Of a stretch of 64,000 bases of DNA, positions 28,706 to 38,243 are shown piece after piece (the stretch's first letter is position 1; each line of letters begins with the position of its first letter). Origin of the DNA: Aestuariibacter sp. GS-14. GTDB taxonomy: Bacteria; Pseudomonadota; Gammaproteobacteria; Enterobacterales; Alteromonadaceae. The DNA lies in assembly GCF_006494365.1 (NCBI RefSeq), contig NZ_VHIP01000009.1:124001-188000 (forward strand). Reading direction: 5' to 3'. A program made the translations under genes and the position numbers. The notes under the pieces are model-generated. The model ran no database searches and was not told the DNA's origin. It saw only the letters and a program-made list of their open reading frames with translations.

Positions 28706-28803
28706 GGTTGCCTCCGGGCTAAACAGAAAAAGGTGACATCACTTCGTATGATAGCGCCTTTCATCTGCGGGCTTGCTGCCCTGGATCAAAAGCGTGTCAG
28801 CTG

Positions 28804-28845
28804 TTTACACAAAGGCTCTGATCTATGTAAAAGCCTTTGTGTAAA
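28804..28845. repeat. Perfect 14-bp inverted repeat upstream of the cNMP/CBS gene
   Basis: TTTACACAAAGGCT (28804-28817) and AGCCTTTGTGTAAA (28832-28845) are exact reverse complements with a 14-base spacer. No T-tract follows on either strand, so a terminator is unlikely; an operator or RNA hairpin is more likely. Confidence 0.75.
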
Positions 28846-28877
28846 TATTGGCGGGAAAAGCCATTTCTTAAGCGTAA

Positions 28878-28903
28878 AAAGGCCCATCCGAAGATGAGCC
28901 TTT
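28878..28903 (-). terminator. Terminator of the symporter operon
   Basis: The stem of 11 pairs with one mismatch (28878-28888 with 28893-28903) closes on a CGAA loop. On the minus strand it is followed by five T, just after the symporter stop codon. Confidence 0.8.
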
Positions 28904-28922
28904 ACTTGAACGTTAATTAAGA

Positions 28923-30647
28923 TTAGTGAGCTGACGCTTCACCGGCACCTTTAGGGAAGCGGATGCTTTCCACCAGGTCCTGAATTTCCTGAGGTGCTTC
29001 GTCAGTCATTTTGTATACGCCATAGGCAACTGCGAAGTTAACCATCATACCCAGTGTACCAATACCTTCTGGTGACACGCCTAACCACCAATTAGCAGGT
29101 ACGTTAGCCGCAGGGTTGATAAACTTGAAGTAGATGATGTAGGCAGCGGTGAACGCGATACCTGCAATCATGCCTGCAACAGCTCCTTTATCATTCATGC
29201 GCTTGCTGAAGATACCCATAATAATTGCCGGGAAGAAGCTGGATGCCGCGAGGCCGAAGGCGAAGGCGACCACCTGCGCAACGAATCCGGGCGGATTAAT
29301 CCCAAAGTATCCGGCAATAACAATGGCTACCCCTGCTGCCAGACGCGCATAGAATAGCTCGGCTTTATCGGTAATATTTGGCGCAAAGTTCCGTTTCAAC
29401 AAGTCGTGCGATACTGAGGTCGAAATTACCAGCAACAGACCCGCCGATGTAGACAGTGCCGCAGCCACACCACCAGCAGCCACCAGAGCGATTACCCAAG
29501 CAGGTAGGTTCGCAATCTCAGGGTTAGCCAGTACCATAATGTCACGGTCAATGTTTACTTCGTTTTTGCTTGCAGGATCATTGATGTTACCCGCAGCGTA
29601 GAACATTTTTCCGTCACCATTCTTGTCTTTGAATGTAATCAGGCCAGTGCGTTCCCAGTTTGTGATCCAAGCTGGTGCGTCAGCATATGGCGTACCCTGC
29701 ATATCCTTGCCATTGATTGTTTCAATCATGTTTACACGACCAAACGCCGCCAGTGCCGGAGCAGTAGTGTAAAGGATTGCGATGAATACCAGTGCCCAAC
29801 CGGCACTCTTACGCGCGTCACGTACTTTCGGTACAGTGAAGAAGCGAACGATTACGTGTGGCAGACCCGCAGTACCTACCATCAGTGCAAAGGTAATAAA
29901 GAATACGTCGATAGTGCTCTTAGTACCGGATGTATATTCAGAGAAACCAAGTTCAACAGAGAGATTGTTGAGTTTATCAAGCATGTAGACACCCGACCCA
30001 TCGGCCAGTGTGGCACCAAATGCGGTCTGTGGCAGAATGTGACCTGTTACCATCATAGAGATGAATACCACAGGTACGATATAAGCAAAAATCAGTACGC
30101 AGTATTGTGCAACCTGAGTATAGGTAATGCCTTTCATACCACCTAAAACGGTGTAGAAGAACACAATTGCCATACCAATCACCACGCCTGTGGTGATGTC
30201 TACTTCCAGGAAGCGACTGAATACCACGCCCACACCACGCATCTGACCAGCAACGTAGGTAAAACAAACGAAGATGGCACAGAATACTGCTACGGTACGT
30301 GCAGTTTGTGAGTAGTAGCGATCACCAATGAAATCCGGTACAGTAAATTTACCGAACTTACGTAAGTAAGGTGCAAGACACAATGCCAGCAGTACATAAC
30401 CACCGGTCCAGCCCATCAGGTACACCGCGCCGTCGTAACCCATAAAGGAAATCAGACCGGCCATGGAAATAAACGATGCGGCTGACATCCAGTCTGCTGC
30501 GGTTGCCATACCGTTAAGGACAGGTGGCACACCACCGCCGGCAACATAAAATTCGTTGGTTGAGCCAGCGCGGGCCCAAATCGCAATGGCGATGTAGAGG
30601 GCAAACGAGGCGCCAACGATGATAAAAGTTAATAATTGTACATCCAT
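28923..30647 (-). CDS. actP: Sodium:solute symporter, acetate-type (VC_2705-like)
   Basis: This 574-aa inner-membrane SSS-family symporter probably takes up acetate or another short carboxylate with Na+. It has about 13 hydrophobic helices, with the Na+-site region ATAADWMSAASFISMAG near the N terminus and GGVAAALSTSAGLLLVISTS in the core. One extracytoplasmic loop carries DKNGDGKMF, a DxNxDG calcium-loop-like motif. The partner gene for the DUF4212 small subunit lies 4 bp upstream, the standard arrangement of this subfamily. The acetate link comes from the family and from the neighbouring crbS and acs. The symbol follows usual naming; the protein is not a close copy of E. coli ActP. Confidence 0.88.
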   Translation of the reverse strand: MDVQLLTFIIVGASFALYIAIAIWARAGSTNEFYVAGGGVPPVLNGMATAADWMSAASFISMAGLISFMGYDGAVYLMGWTGGYVLLALCLAPYLRKFGKFTVPDFIGDRYYSQTARTVAVFCAIFVCFTYVAGQMRGVGVVFSRFLEVDITTGVVIGMAIVFFYTVLGGMKGITYTQVAQYCVLIFAYIVPVVFISMMVTGHILPQTAFGATLADGSGVYMLDKLNNLSVELGFSEYTSGTKSTIDVFFITFALMVGTAGLPHVIVRFFTVPKVRDARKSAGWALVFIAILYTTAPALAAFGRVNMIETINGKDMQGTPYADAPAWITNWERTGLITFKDKNGDGKMFYAAGNINDPASKNEVNIDRDIMVLANPEIANLPAWVIALVAAGGVAAALSTSAGLLLVISTSVSHDLLKRNFAPNITDKAELFYARLAAGVAIVIAGYFGINPPGFVAQVVAFAFGLAASSFFPAIIMGIFSKRMNDKGAVAGMIAGIAFTAAYIIYFKFINPAANVPANWWLGVSPEGIGTLGMMVNFAVAYGVYKMTDEAPQEIQDLVESIRFPKGAGEASAH

Positions 30648-30651
30648 TGGA

Positions 30652-30918
30652 TTACTCCTCGTCTACGCCGTATTTTTTGTCTAACGCGTTCATTTTGGCC
30701 ATATACACAAAAATGAGTACAACAAACACGTATATTGCACCTTGCTGTGCGAACCAGAATCCCAGCTTAAAGCCGAAGAACTGGATATTGTTCAGCACAT
30801 CTACAAAAAGGATGCCAGCGCCAAAAGACACGACAAACCAGATTACTAACAATTTGGCGAGAAGGGAGAGGTTCTCCTTCCAATACGCCGTTTTGTCGTC
30901 ATCACTCTTAAATGCCAT
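30652..30918 (-). CDS. DUF4212 small membrane subunit of the symporter
   Basis: This 88-aa protein has two hydrophobic helices (about 20-42 and 55-76) with acidic N and C termini, and matches the DUF4212 family (AYWKENLSLLAKLL, FWFAQQGAIYVFV). It is found next to VC_2705-type symporters and is presumed to be a subunit. It is the first gene of the operon; the symporter starts 4 bp after its stop. Confidence 0.88.
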   Translation of the reverse strand: MAFKSDDDKTAYWKENLSLLAKLLVIWFVVSFGAGILFVDVLNNIQFFGFKLGFWFAQQGAIYVFVVLIFVYMAKMNALDKKYGVDEE

Positions 30919-30988
30919 CTTTCCGTCCTCGTAAATAGGTTAATTCGATGTATTTTTTTTACATTTTCCTAACGACAAGCTTCTCAGG

Positions 30989-31007
30989 CGACTTTAGCGT
31001 TTTAGAC
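30989..31007. promoter_or_regulatory. 19-bp element upstream of the symporter operon, shared with acs
   Basis: The element matches 41914-41932 at 15 of 19 positions in the same orientation relative to the target gene. Both begin CGACTTT and end TAGAC on the plus strand. It lies 72-90 bp upstream of the DUF4212 start. It is a candidate CrbR or other acetate-responsive site; crbS starts on its other side. Confidence 0.45.
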
Positions 31008-31173
31008 TTCTGTTTAGAATCGCCAAAATCGCCTAAAAACCGCATAATTAGGAGCTTCGGATATACTCTAGACGCGCAATATCAATCTAGGAATGAGACC
31101 ATGGTCGTAGGTCAGGTATCAGAGGGTTGCGTATAATGTCATCAATATTGTTAAAAACCTGTTAGGACAAGGC

Positions 31174-34100
31174 ATGACGTTCGGTTGGGTTACACTGGCA
31201 CTTTTGTATTTATTTTTGTTATTTAACATTGCCAGTTGGGGCGATAAAAACTCCCCGACCGCAAGGTGGATAACGTCTCACCCGGTGATCTATTCGTTAG
31301 CGCTGGCCATCTATTGTACGGCGTGGACATTCTTCGGTGCCGTCGGGCAAGCGTCCAGGGACACGTGGATATATCTGCCCATATTACTGGGGCCAGTGCT
31401 GGTCTATATTTTGGGATATCGTTTCATATATAAACTTACTTTGGTAAGTAAGAAGCAGCACATCAACACCATTGCCGACTTTATTGCTTCGCGCTACGGA
31501 AAACGACAAGCAGTAGCACTCCTCGTTACTATCATCGCACTACTCGCCACCATTCCCTATATCGCTCTGCAGCTAAAAGCGATTGGCGCAACATTCAAAC
31601 TGCTTACCAATCAACCTAACAGCCAGTTTATTATTGTTATTTCAACCGCGTTTATAGCGTTGTTTGCGATTTACTTTGGTACCAAACAGACCGATGTAAC
31701 CGAGTATCGCCGCGGACTAATCCTGGCTATTTCGTTTGAATCCACCATTAAACTGCTGGCGTTAGTGTTGGTGGCGTATGTGGGATATCAGGCCTGGTAC
31801 AACCTGGAAAGCACGCCCATTCTGGCGAATTTTGTTACCGAGCAGGCCCTGTCGCAGTTCGGATCGTTTACTTTCTTTGCTCAAACCATCATGGCGGCTG
31901 CCGCCATTATCTGTTTACCACGCCAGTTTCATGTTGCCATTGTAGATAACCTTAGCCTGAACCACTTAAAAACCGCCCGCTGGCTGTTTCCGGTTTATCT
32001 TTTGATAACCGCTGCAGTGATTCCTATTATTGCCATGGCCGGACAAGCGGTATTCAGCGGACAGGATGTCGAACCCGATACCTATGTGTTATCACTCGCC
32101 ATGCACTCTGAGTCCCTGCTATTGCAAATCATTGTGTTTGTGGGTGGTTTGTCGGCCGCTACAGCAATGATTATCGTTGCCACCCTGACACTTAGTACCA
32201 TGTTAACCAACGACGTAGTATTACCGCGCCTGCTGGCGGTTAAACAACATTCAGCAACCTATGGTGATTACGGCAAGCGCATTCGGTTAATTCGTCGAAT
32301 AATCATTGGCATTATTTTGCTACTGGCATTTTTCTACCACCAGCAAATGACCGGCAGTCGCTCGCTCCACTCCATTGGTTTGATCGCGTTTTCGCTGGTG
32401 ATCCAGCTGTTGCCTGCGGTAATTGGCGGACTCTACTGGAAACGCGGGCATGCGCATGGCGTATATGCCGGACTCATGGTGGGCCTGATCACCTGGGTAC
32501 TGTGGCTGGTATTGCCTATAGTTAACAGCACCATGTCGGAATACGCGCAAAGCGAACTGCTGAGCCAGGGCGCAATTATAAGTTTGATCACTAATTTAAT
32601 TGCCTATGTGCTGTTTTCCTGGTTTGCCCCCGCCCGACTCATCGACCGCATTCAGGCGGAAGCATTTGTATCGCCCGCGGATGTGCGCAATACACCGGTA
32701 AAAAGCCATAGTATTAACGTAACCATTGCCGATTTGATTACCCTGCTGTCCACTTTTATGGGCTCCGGGCGCTGTCAGCAATTGGTGAATGAGTATCAGC
32801 AGTTGCACCACTGTACGGTTGAACGCACCGAGCCGCCTGATGAAGCCTTTATGGCGTTCTGTGAACGGGCCCTCGGCGGTGTTATTGGCGCCTCCAGTGC
32901 CAAGGCTTTAATCGATTCGGTTCTGCGAGGTAAAAAGCTCGACTTTACTGAAGTGATTAACTTTTTCGACGACACTACACAGGCCATGCAGTTCAATATG
33001 ACTGCACTGCTTACGTCGCTGGAGAACATGGATCAAGGGATCAGTGTAATAGACAAGCACCTGAATCTGGTTGCCTGGAATAAACAGTACGCCGCATTGT
33101 ATACCTATCCGGAAGAATTACTGGTCGTGGGCACCCCCATTGAAAAACTGATGCGTTATAACGCCCAGCAAGGCGAGTTCGGACGCGACGACATTGAAGC
33201 CGAAGTAGAGAAACGCCTGGAGCATTTGAAATCGGGCACACCGCATCGCTTTACCCGTCAACGCAGTGACGGCCGGGTAATTGAAATGGTGGGTAATCCG
33301 CTACCAGGCGGCGGCTTTGTAACCAGCTTTAATGACATCACTGGTCACGTTGAGATTCAACAGGCTCTGGAAGAGTCTAACATTGACCTTGAACACCGCA
33401 TTAAAAAGCGCACGGAAGAGGTTCACTCGATTAACGCCGAACTGCGCCTGGAGATTGAGCGGCGGCGCGACATCGAAAAAGAGCTGATCCGTGCCCGAAA
33501 AGCCGCCGAAGATGCAAACGCCAGCAAAACCCGCTTTCTGGCACTGGCCAGTCACGATGTATTGCAGCCGTTAAATGCTGCAAAACTGTATGTCTCTGCG
33601 TTACAGGAGGCGCCTCTACCTGAATCCGTTGTCAGTATTGTCAATAAACTGAGTCATTCGGTTACCTCGAGTGAAGCGCTGATAGCCACTCTGCTGGATA
33701 TTTCACGTCTTGATCAGGGTGAATTAAAACCCAATCCGGAACCCGTTGATATTCGCGCGTTATGTGGCCCCATCGTAGATGAAACCGCGATGCGAGCCAA
33801 AGAGAAAGGTCTCGAACTCAGAACCCGGATCCCCGAATGCTGGGTGTATGCCGACAAAACCTTTTTGTATCGAATATTGCAAAACTTGCTATCAAATGCC
33901 GTTAAATACACCGAAAAAGGCAAAGTTTTGTTATCGGCAAGAAAACGCAATGGCAAAATATTGCTGCAGGTACGTGATACGGGCATTGGTATATCCGTGG
34001 AGCAACAGGCGCTCATTTTCAGCGATTTCTATCGCACTAATGAAAGTGCAGAACACGGTATAGGCCTGGGACTGGGTGTGGTACGCCGACTGAGCCATCA

Positions 34101-34605
34101 AATGCAATGCAAAATTCACGTCGACTCCGAGGTAGGCCGTGGCAGCTGTTTCTCACTGAGTTTTCCTATTGCTCAGCCTCAGGCAAACCAGCCGCAAACT
34201 CAGGGCAGTCCAACGGCATCCTTTGGCAGTTTGCGGGTATTATGCGTGGATGACCAACAGGAAAACCTGGATGCCATGCAGACCCTGTTGGAGCGCTGGG
34301 GGATCAGTGTGGTACTTGCCGATAACTGGGACGACGCCATTAAACAAGCCGATATTTTCTCACCGCAAATATTGCTGATGGATTATCAGTTAGGCCACGG
34401 TGTAAATGGGCTGGATCTCATTGATGCCATCCGGCAACATCTGGATGTCGTCTTGCCCGCCTCGCTCATTACCGCCACCCACGACGAAGACGTGGTTCAA
34501 CGCTGTAAAGAGCAGGGAGTAAACTACCTGAGCAAACCGCTGAAGCCCGCCAAATTGAGGGCGTTATTAAAAAGTATGACGCGACACATCAAGGCTGCAC
34601 GCTAA
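31174..34605 (+). CDS. crbS: CrbS-type hybrid histidine kinase with N-terminal SLC5 transporter domain
   Basis: The 1143-aa product is a sensor of the acetate switch. Residues 1 to about 490 form a 13-helix sodium:solute symporter domain. A linker (about 515-610) is followed by a PAS domain (about 615-730), a coiled coil, and a dimerisation domain with phospho-acceptor His794 in ASHDVLQPLNAAK. The ATPase domain has LLSNAVKYTEKG, DTGIGIS and GIGLGLGV. A receiver domain (about 1020-1143) has Asp1070 in LLMDYQLG. Family members CbrA and CrbS sense uptake or energy state, and CrbS acts with CrbR to induce acs. It is divergent from the symporter operon, and crbR lies 4.5 kb away beside acs. Confidence 0.9.
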   Translation: MTFGWVTLALLYLFLLFNIASWGDKNSPTARWITSHPVIYSLALAIYCTAWTFFGAVGQASRDTWIYLPILLGPVLVYILGYRFIYKLTLVSKKQHINTIADFIASRYGKRQAVALLVTIIALLATIPYIALQLKAIGATFKLLTNQPNSQFIIVISTAFIALFAIYFGTKQTDVTEYRRGLILAISFESTIKLLALVLVAYVGYQAWYNLESTPILANFVTEQALSQFGSFTFFAQTIMAAAAIICLPRQFHVAIVDNLSLNHLKTARWLFPVYLLITAAVIPIIAMAGQAVFSGQDVEPDTYVLSLAMHSESLLLQIIVFVGGLSAATAMIIVATLTLSTMLTNDVVLPRLLAVKQHSATYGDYGKRIRLIRRIIIGIILLLAFFYHQQMTGSRSLHSIGLIAFSLVIQLLPAVIGGLYWKRGHAHGVYAGLMVGLITWVLWLVLPIVNSTMSEYAQSELLSQGAIISLITNLIAYVLFSWFAPARLIDRIQAEAFVSPADVRNTPVKSHSINVTIADLITLLSTFMGSGRCQQLVNEYQQLHHCTVERTEPPDEAFMAFCERALGGVIGASSAKALIDSVLRGKKLDFTEVINFFDDTTQAMQFNMTALLTSLENMDQGISVIDKHLNLVAWNKQYAALYTYPEELLVVGTPIEKLMRYNAQQGEFGRDDIEAEVEKRLEHLKSGTPHRFTRQRSDGRVIEMVGNPLPGGGFVTSFNDITGHVEIQQALEESNIDLEHRIKKRTEEVHSINAELRLEIERRRDIEKELIRARKAAEDANASKTRFLALASHDVLQPLNAAKLYVSALQEAPLPESVVSIVNKLSHSVTSSEALIATLLDISRLDQGELKPNPEPVDIRALCGPIVDETAMRAKEKGLELRTRIPECWVYADKTFLYRILQNLLSNAVKYTEKGKVLLSARKRNGKILLQVRDTGIGISVEQQALIFSDFYRTNESAEHGIGLGLGVVRRLSHQMQCKIHVDSEVGRGSCFSLSFPIAQPQANQPQTQGSPTASFGSLRVLCVDDQQENLDAMQTLLERWGISVVLADNWDDAIKQADIFSPQILLMDYQLGHGVNGLDLIDAIRQHLDVVLPASLITATHDEDVVQRCKEQGVNYLSKPLKPAKLRALLKSMTRHIKAAR

Positions 34606-34628
34606 CGTATTGGCGTGCAGATTTGTTG
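34595..34628 (+). terminator. Terminator overlapping the crbS stop codon
   Basis: CTGCACGCTAA (34595-34605, including the stop) pairs with TTGGCGTGCAG (34610-34620) through 11 pairs with one G-U wobble and a 4-base loop. A T-rich ATTTGTTGATTTG follows. Confidence 0.75.
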
Positions 34629-34829
34629 ATTTGAACATTAACTTAATCAATTGAAATAGTAGTTGTTATTTCGGCGTTTTGCGTTAGCTTTATCTTAAAG
34701 AGCATCCGAGCGATTTGGGTAATACCCTATAAAAATCCCTCACCGTCACGATAAATATTATTCGGTTTACATTCTTGATGAAGCAGGCAGAGTACACCGT
34801 TTTGATTTTCCCTGCGAACAGGTCAGTTT

Positions 34830-35735
34830 ATGCGCATTGCCATTTTATCCCGTAACCCCAGTCTGTATTCTACCCGTCGTCTGAAAGAAGCCGGCGAGTT
34901 GCGGGGCCATACCGTCGATATTATCGACACCATGCACTGCTACATGGATATCACCAGCAGTAATCCATCTGTTCGATACAATGGCAGTAAGCTACCCAAA
35001 TACGATGCCGTTATTCCCCGCATTGGTGCCTCGGTCAGTTTTTATGGCACCGCCGTTGTACGCCAGTTTGAAATGATGGGTACATACAGCATTAACGAGT
35101 CTGTTGCCATCAGCCGGTCACGCGACAAACTGCGTTCGCTTCAATTATTGTCACGTAAAGGCATAGGTTTACCGCGCACCGGCTTCGCACACCATCCGGA
35201 CAAAGTAGACGACGTAATTCAGAATGTAGGTGGTGCCCCTGTCGTTATTAAACTGCTAGAAGGCACTCAGGGCATTGGCGTGGTGCTGGCTGAAACACAA
35301 AAAACGGCTGAAGCGATTATTGAAGCCTTTATGGGTTTGAATGCCAGTATTTTGGTACAGGAATACATTAAAGAAGCCGGTGGCTCCGACATTCGCTGTT
35401 TTGTGGTCGGCGGCAAGGTGATTGCAGCAATGAAACGCCAGGCAGCGCCCGGTGAATTCCGTTCGAATCTGCACCGCGGCGGCTCTGCCAGTCTGGTACG
35501 TTTGTCACCTGCTGAACGCAAAACGGCGGTTGATGCTGCCCGCACACTCGGCCTTAACTGCTGCGGAGTAGATATTCTGCGTTCAAATCACGGTCCGGTA
35601 GTAATGGAAGTGAACTCATCCCCCGGGCTCGAGGGCATAGAAGGCGCGACCAATAAAGATGTTGCCGGAATGATCATTGAATTCATCGAAAGCTCGGCCA
35701 AGCCGAACAACACCAGAACGAAAGGGAAGGGTTAA
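34830..35735 (+). CDS. rimK: RimK, ATP-grasp glutamate ligase (ribosomal protein S6 modification)
   Basis: RimK adds glutamates to the C terminus of ribosomal protein S6 and can also form poly-glutamate. The 301-aa product aligns throughout with E. coli RimK (300 aa). It has [12 protein letters not shown] at the start, [14 protein letters not shown]-grasp lysine [32 protein letters not shown], the RSNLHRGG loop and metal-binding [14 protein letters not shown]. The C-terminal extension is Lys-rich. It is the first gene of a three-gene operon; its stop overlaps the next ATG by one base (TAATG). Confidence 0.95.
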   Translation: MRIAILSRNPSLYSTRRLKEAGELRGHTVDIIDTMHCYMDITSSNPSVRYNGSKLPKYDAVIPRIGASVSFYGTAVVRQFEMMGTYSINESVAISRSRDKLRSLQLLSRKGIGLPRTGFAHHPDKVDDVIQNVGGAPVVIKLLEGTQGIGVVLAETQKTAEAIIEAFMGLNASILVQEYIKEAGGSDIRCFVVGGKVIAAMKRQAAPGEFRSNLHRGGSASLVRLSPAERKTAVDAARTLGLNCCGVDILRSNHGPVVMEVNSSPGLEGIEGATNKDVAGMIIEFIESSAKPNNTRTKGKG

Positions 35736-36766
35736 TGACCATAGCACCATTGGAAATTGGTGGAAAAAAGATTGCACCGGGAGAAACCAAGAAAATAGCA
35801 TTGGATATGCCTCCCCTGTATACCGCCACCAGCATGAATATCCCGGTATTTGTAAAGCGCGGCAAGCGCCCGGGGCCGACCATGTTTGTGAGCGCTGCCT
35901 TACACGGTGATGAACTTAACGGCATTGAAATTGTGTCTCGCCTGATTAAGTCTAAAGCGATCAATAACCTGAAAGGCACACTGATTGCGGTTCCAATGGT
36001 CAATGTGTATGGCGTGCTTAACCAATCCCGTTATTTACCGGATCGACGTGATTTAAACCGCAGCTTTCCGGGCAGTCGCTCGGGCAGTCTGGCGGGTCGT
36101 CTTGCCTACCTGTTTTACAAGGAAGTTGTGAGCAAATGCGATTTTGGCATCGACTTACACACAGGCGCGATTCACCGTAGCAACCTTCCCCAGGTCCGCG
36201 CAAATCTGGACGATCCCGAGGTGCTAGCTATGGCAAAAGCGTTTGGCGTTCCCGTGTTGCTGAATGCCGATCTCCGTGATGGATCTTTGCGTGCGACCGC
36301 CGGTGAAGATGGCATAAAGATCCTGCTTTACGAAGCAGGCCAGGCGTTGCGTTACGACGAATTTTCAATTCGCGCGGGCGTGAAAGGCATTTTAAATACC
36401 ATGCGACACATGGGCATGTTGAGCCAAGGGCGCAGCAAAGGCGTTAACATTACCCCCTTTATTGCCCGCGCAAGTGGCTGGGTAAGAGCACCGGAAAGCG
36501 GCTTTATTACCCATTCTGCGCAGCTGGGTGACCATGTGGTTAAGGGCGACAAGCTGGCGGTGATTGCTGATTCCTTTGGTACTTTTAAAGCCAATATTAT
36601 CAGCCCGGCCGAAGGCGTTGTAATAGGTAAGCAAAATATTCCGCTTACCCAGGAAGGCGAGGCTATCTATCATATTGCTTACTTCAAAGCGCCCGATACG
36701 GTAGCGGAACAAGTAGAATTATTACAAGACAATCTGGTTTCAACTGAATCAACATTGGTACTGTAA
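35735..36766 (+). CDS. Succinylglutamate desuccinylase/aspartoacylase-family zinc hydrolase
   Basis: This 343-aa zinc hydrolase belongs to the M14-related AstE/AspA family. HGDELNG gives the first His and Glu zinc ligands, FGIDLHTG gives the second His, and YEAGQALRY holds the likely catalytic Glu. A beta-rich C-terminal domain (about 245-325) resembles a biotinyl-lipoyl fold. The natural substrate of this RimK-associated subgroup is not known to me; removal of amino-acid caps such as glutamate would fit the context. It is translationally coupled to rimK and followed 2 bp later by the retropepsin-like protease gene. Confidence 0.85.
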   Translation: MTIAPLEIGGKKIAPGETKKIALDMPPLYTATSMNIPVFVKRGKRPGPTMFVSAALHGDELNGIEIVSRLIKSKAINNLKGTLIAVPMVNVYGVLNQSRYLPDRRDLNRSFPGSRSGSLAGRLAYLFYKEVVSKCDFGIDLHTGAIHRSNLPQVRANLDDPEVLAMAKAFGVPVLLNADLRDGSLRATAGEDGIKILLYEAGQALRYDEFSIRAGVKGILNTMRHMGMLSQGRSKGVNITPFIARASGWVRAPESGFITHSAQLGDHVVKGDKLAVIADSFGTFKANIISPAEGVVIGKQNIPLTQEGEAIYHIAYFKAPDTVAEQVELLQDNLVSTESTLVL

Positions 36767-36768
36767 CT

Positions 36769-37227
36769 ATGGCTGGTATTAAAAAACCGAAGCAATTAAT
36801 CGGCGCGCTGGAATGCGCTAACTTGCCTGAATTGGGCATTTACAACTTAACGATGCGCGTAGATACTGGCGCAGCAACGTCGTCACTACACGTTGATAAT
36901 ATTGAAGAATTCAAGAAAGATAATGTTCGCTGGATTCGCTTCGACATTCACCCAGATATACATGACGTTGCCAAAACCGTTCGCTGCGAATACAAAGTAC
37001 TGAGTCAGAAAAAGGTGAAAAGCTCTACCGCGACCAGAGAAAAGCGCTACGTGATTAAAACCCGGTTTGAGCTGGGTAAACGTGCCTGGAAAATAAAGCT
37101 CACATTAACAGACCGTTCGGAAATGACCTATCTGATGCTCCTTGGCCGTCAGGCCATGGCGGGCAAGTGTATTGTCGATCCGGATCTTGAGTTTTGCGTA
37201 TCAAGCCCGAATGCTCAGCCAAAATAA
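36769..37227 (+). CDS. RimB/COG4067-type retropepsin-like protease
   Basis: This 152-aa protein belongs to the family annotated as ATP-dependent zinc protease (RimB in Pseudomonas). It has a single retropepsin-type active-site motif VDTGAATSSLH (about residues 31-41), so it would have to dimerise to make an aspartic protease site. Other conserved parts are IRFDIHP, the REKRYVIKT segment and LLGRQAM near the end. Family context: this protease accompanies RimK in many genomes and affects S6 glutamylation. It completes the rimK operon. Confidence 0.85.
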   Translation: MAGIKKPKQLIGALECANLPELGIYNLTMRVDTGAATSSLHVDNIEEFKKDNVRWIRFDIHPDIHDVAKTVRCEYKVLSQKKVKSSTATREKRYVIKTRFELGKRAWKIKLTLTDRSEMTYLMLLGRQAMAGKCIVDPDLEFCVSSPNAQPK

Positions 37228-37302
37228 TCCTGTATAATCGAAGCAATCCGTACTAGGCTGGTAACATTGATGGCAGAAGCATCGCAGAAGTGGTTTTAGG
37301 TA

Positions 37303-38154
37303 ATGCGGGTACTGTTTGTTTTTTTGATTAGCCTGTTACTGGTTCCTGGACTTTCTGCGCAGGATGCCAAAATGCCACTGCGTGACATGGTGCGCATTCC
37401 CAGCCCCGCGCCCGGTACCTCAGATATCTACAACTACGTTGTTAGCGTACTTGAGCTTACCTTACAGGTAACTGAGCGTGAATACGGCAGGTTAACTGTG
37501 TATTCGAATCCGCAAACGACTCCCCAACAAAGACAACTCATGAATCTTGCTAACGGCAACACCGACATCGCCTGGTCAATCACCAGTGCAGAGCGGGAGT
37601 CCCAGTATCTGCCTGTTCGGGTGCCGTTTATAGGTGGCCTGTTTGGATATCGCGTGTTGCTGATTCACGCCGACGATGAGCGTTTTAACTATGCCCCCAC
37701 GCTGGCCGAACTAAAGGCGATGACCGCGATACAGGGAGCCAATTGGCCAGATACCCAAATACTGCAATTTAATGAATTTAACGTAATTGGTTCTTACGAG
37801 AATGGCCTGAAATTACTGCATCGGAAAATGGTAGATTATTACCCAAGAGCAGTGCACGAGTATAGCCAGGAGTTAGCAGAAAATCCGCAGTACAAACTTA
37901 AGCTGGCGCCACATGTTGGCCTGAAATACCCAAATCCGCTATTCTTTTTTGTAAATAAAAACAATCTGGAGCTGGCAGAGCGATTAACCAAAGGCCTCAC
38001 AATGTTACACAATAATGGTCAGTTAAATGCATTACTGTACAGTCAGCCGTTTTATCGCGATGCGGATACTGCGCTTTCTGGTAGAGAGATCCACGTTCTC
38101 AGAAACCCTCTGCTCACCAAAGAAACACTTGATGCCTTGTCGCGTTTTCAATAG
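37303..38154 (+). CDS. Periplasmic substrate-binding-like protein, paralogue A
   Basis: This 283-aa exported protein has a signal peptide of about 19 residues (ending LSA-QD). The rest fits a type II periplasmic binding fold: PSPAPGTSDIYNYVVSVLELTL, TTPQQRQLMNLANGNTDIAW, a RVPFIGGLFGYRVLLI core strand, and YPNPLFFFVNKNN late. It is about half identical by eye to the next gene, a tandem duplication. There is no permease or ATPase gene nearby, and stand-alone proteins of this type are often periplasmic sensors. The start ATG has little ribosome-site support. It lies 75 bp after the rimK operon. Confidence 0.75.
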   Translation: MRVLFVFLISLLLVPGLSAQDAKMPLRDMVRIPSPAPGTSDIYNYVVSVLELTLQVTEREYGRLTVYSNPQTTPQQRQLMNLANGNTDIAWSITSAERESQYLPVRVPFIGGLFGYRVLLIHADDERFNYAPTLAELKAMTAIQGANWPDTQILQFNEFNVIGSYENGLKLLHRKMVDYYPRAVHEYSQELAENPQYKLKLAPHVGLKYPNPLFFFVNKNNLELAERLTKGLTMLHNNGQLNALLYSQPFYRDADTALSGREIHVLRNPLLTKETLDALSRFQ

Positions 38155-38243
38155 CCGACACGGTATAGTTTGCCTGCCACATAGATAATTACTCAGCCTT
38201 CGCTATACTCAAACAAGACAACTGCGCAAGGGTCTGTTTTTGC

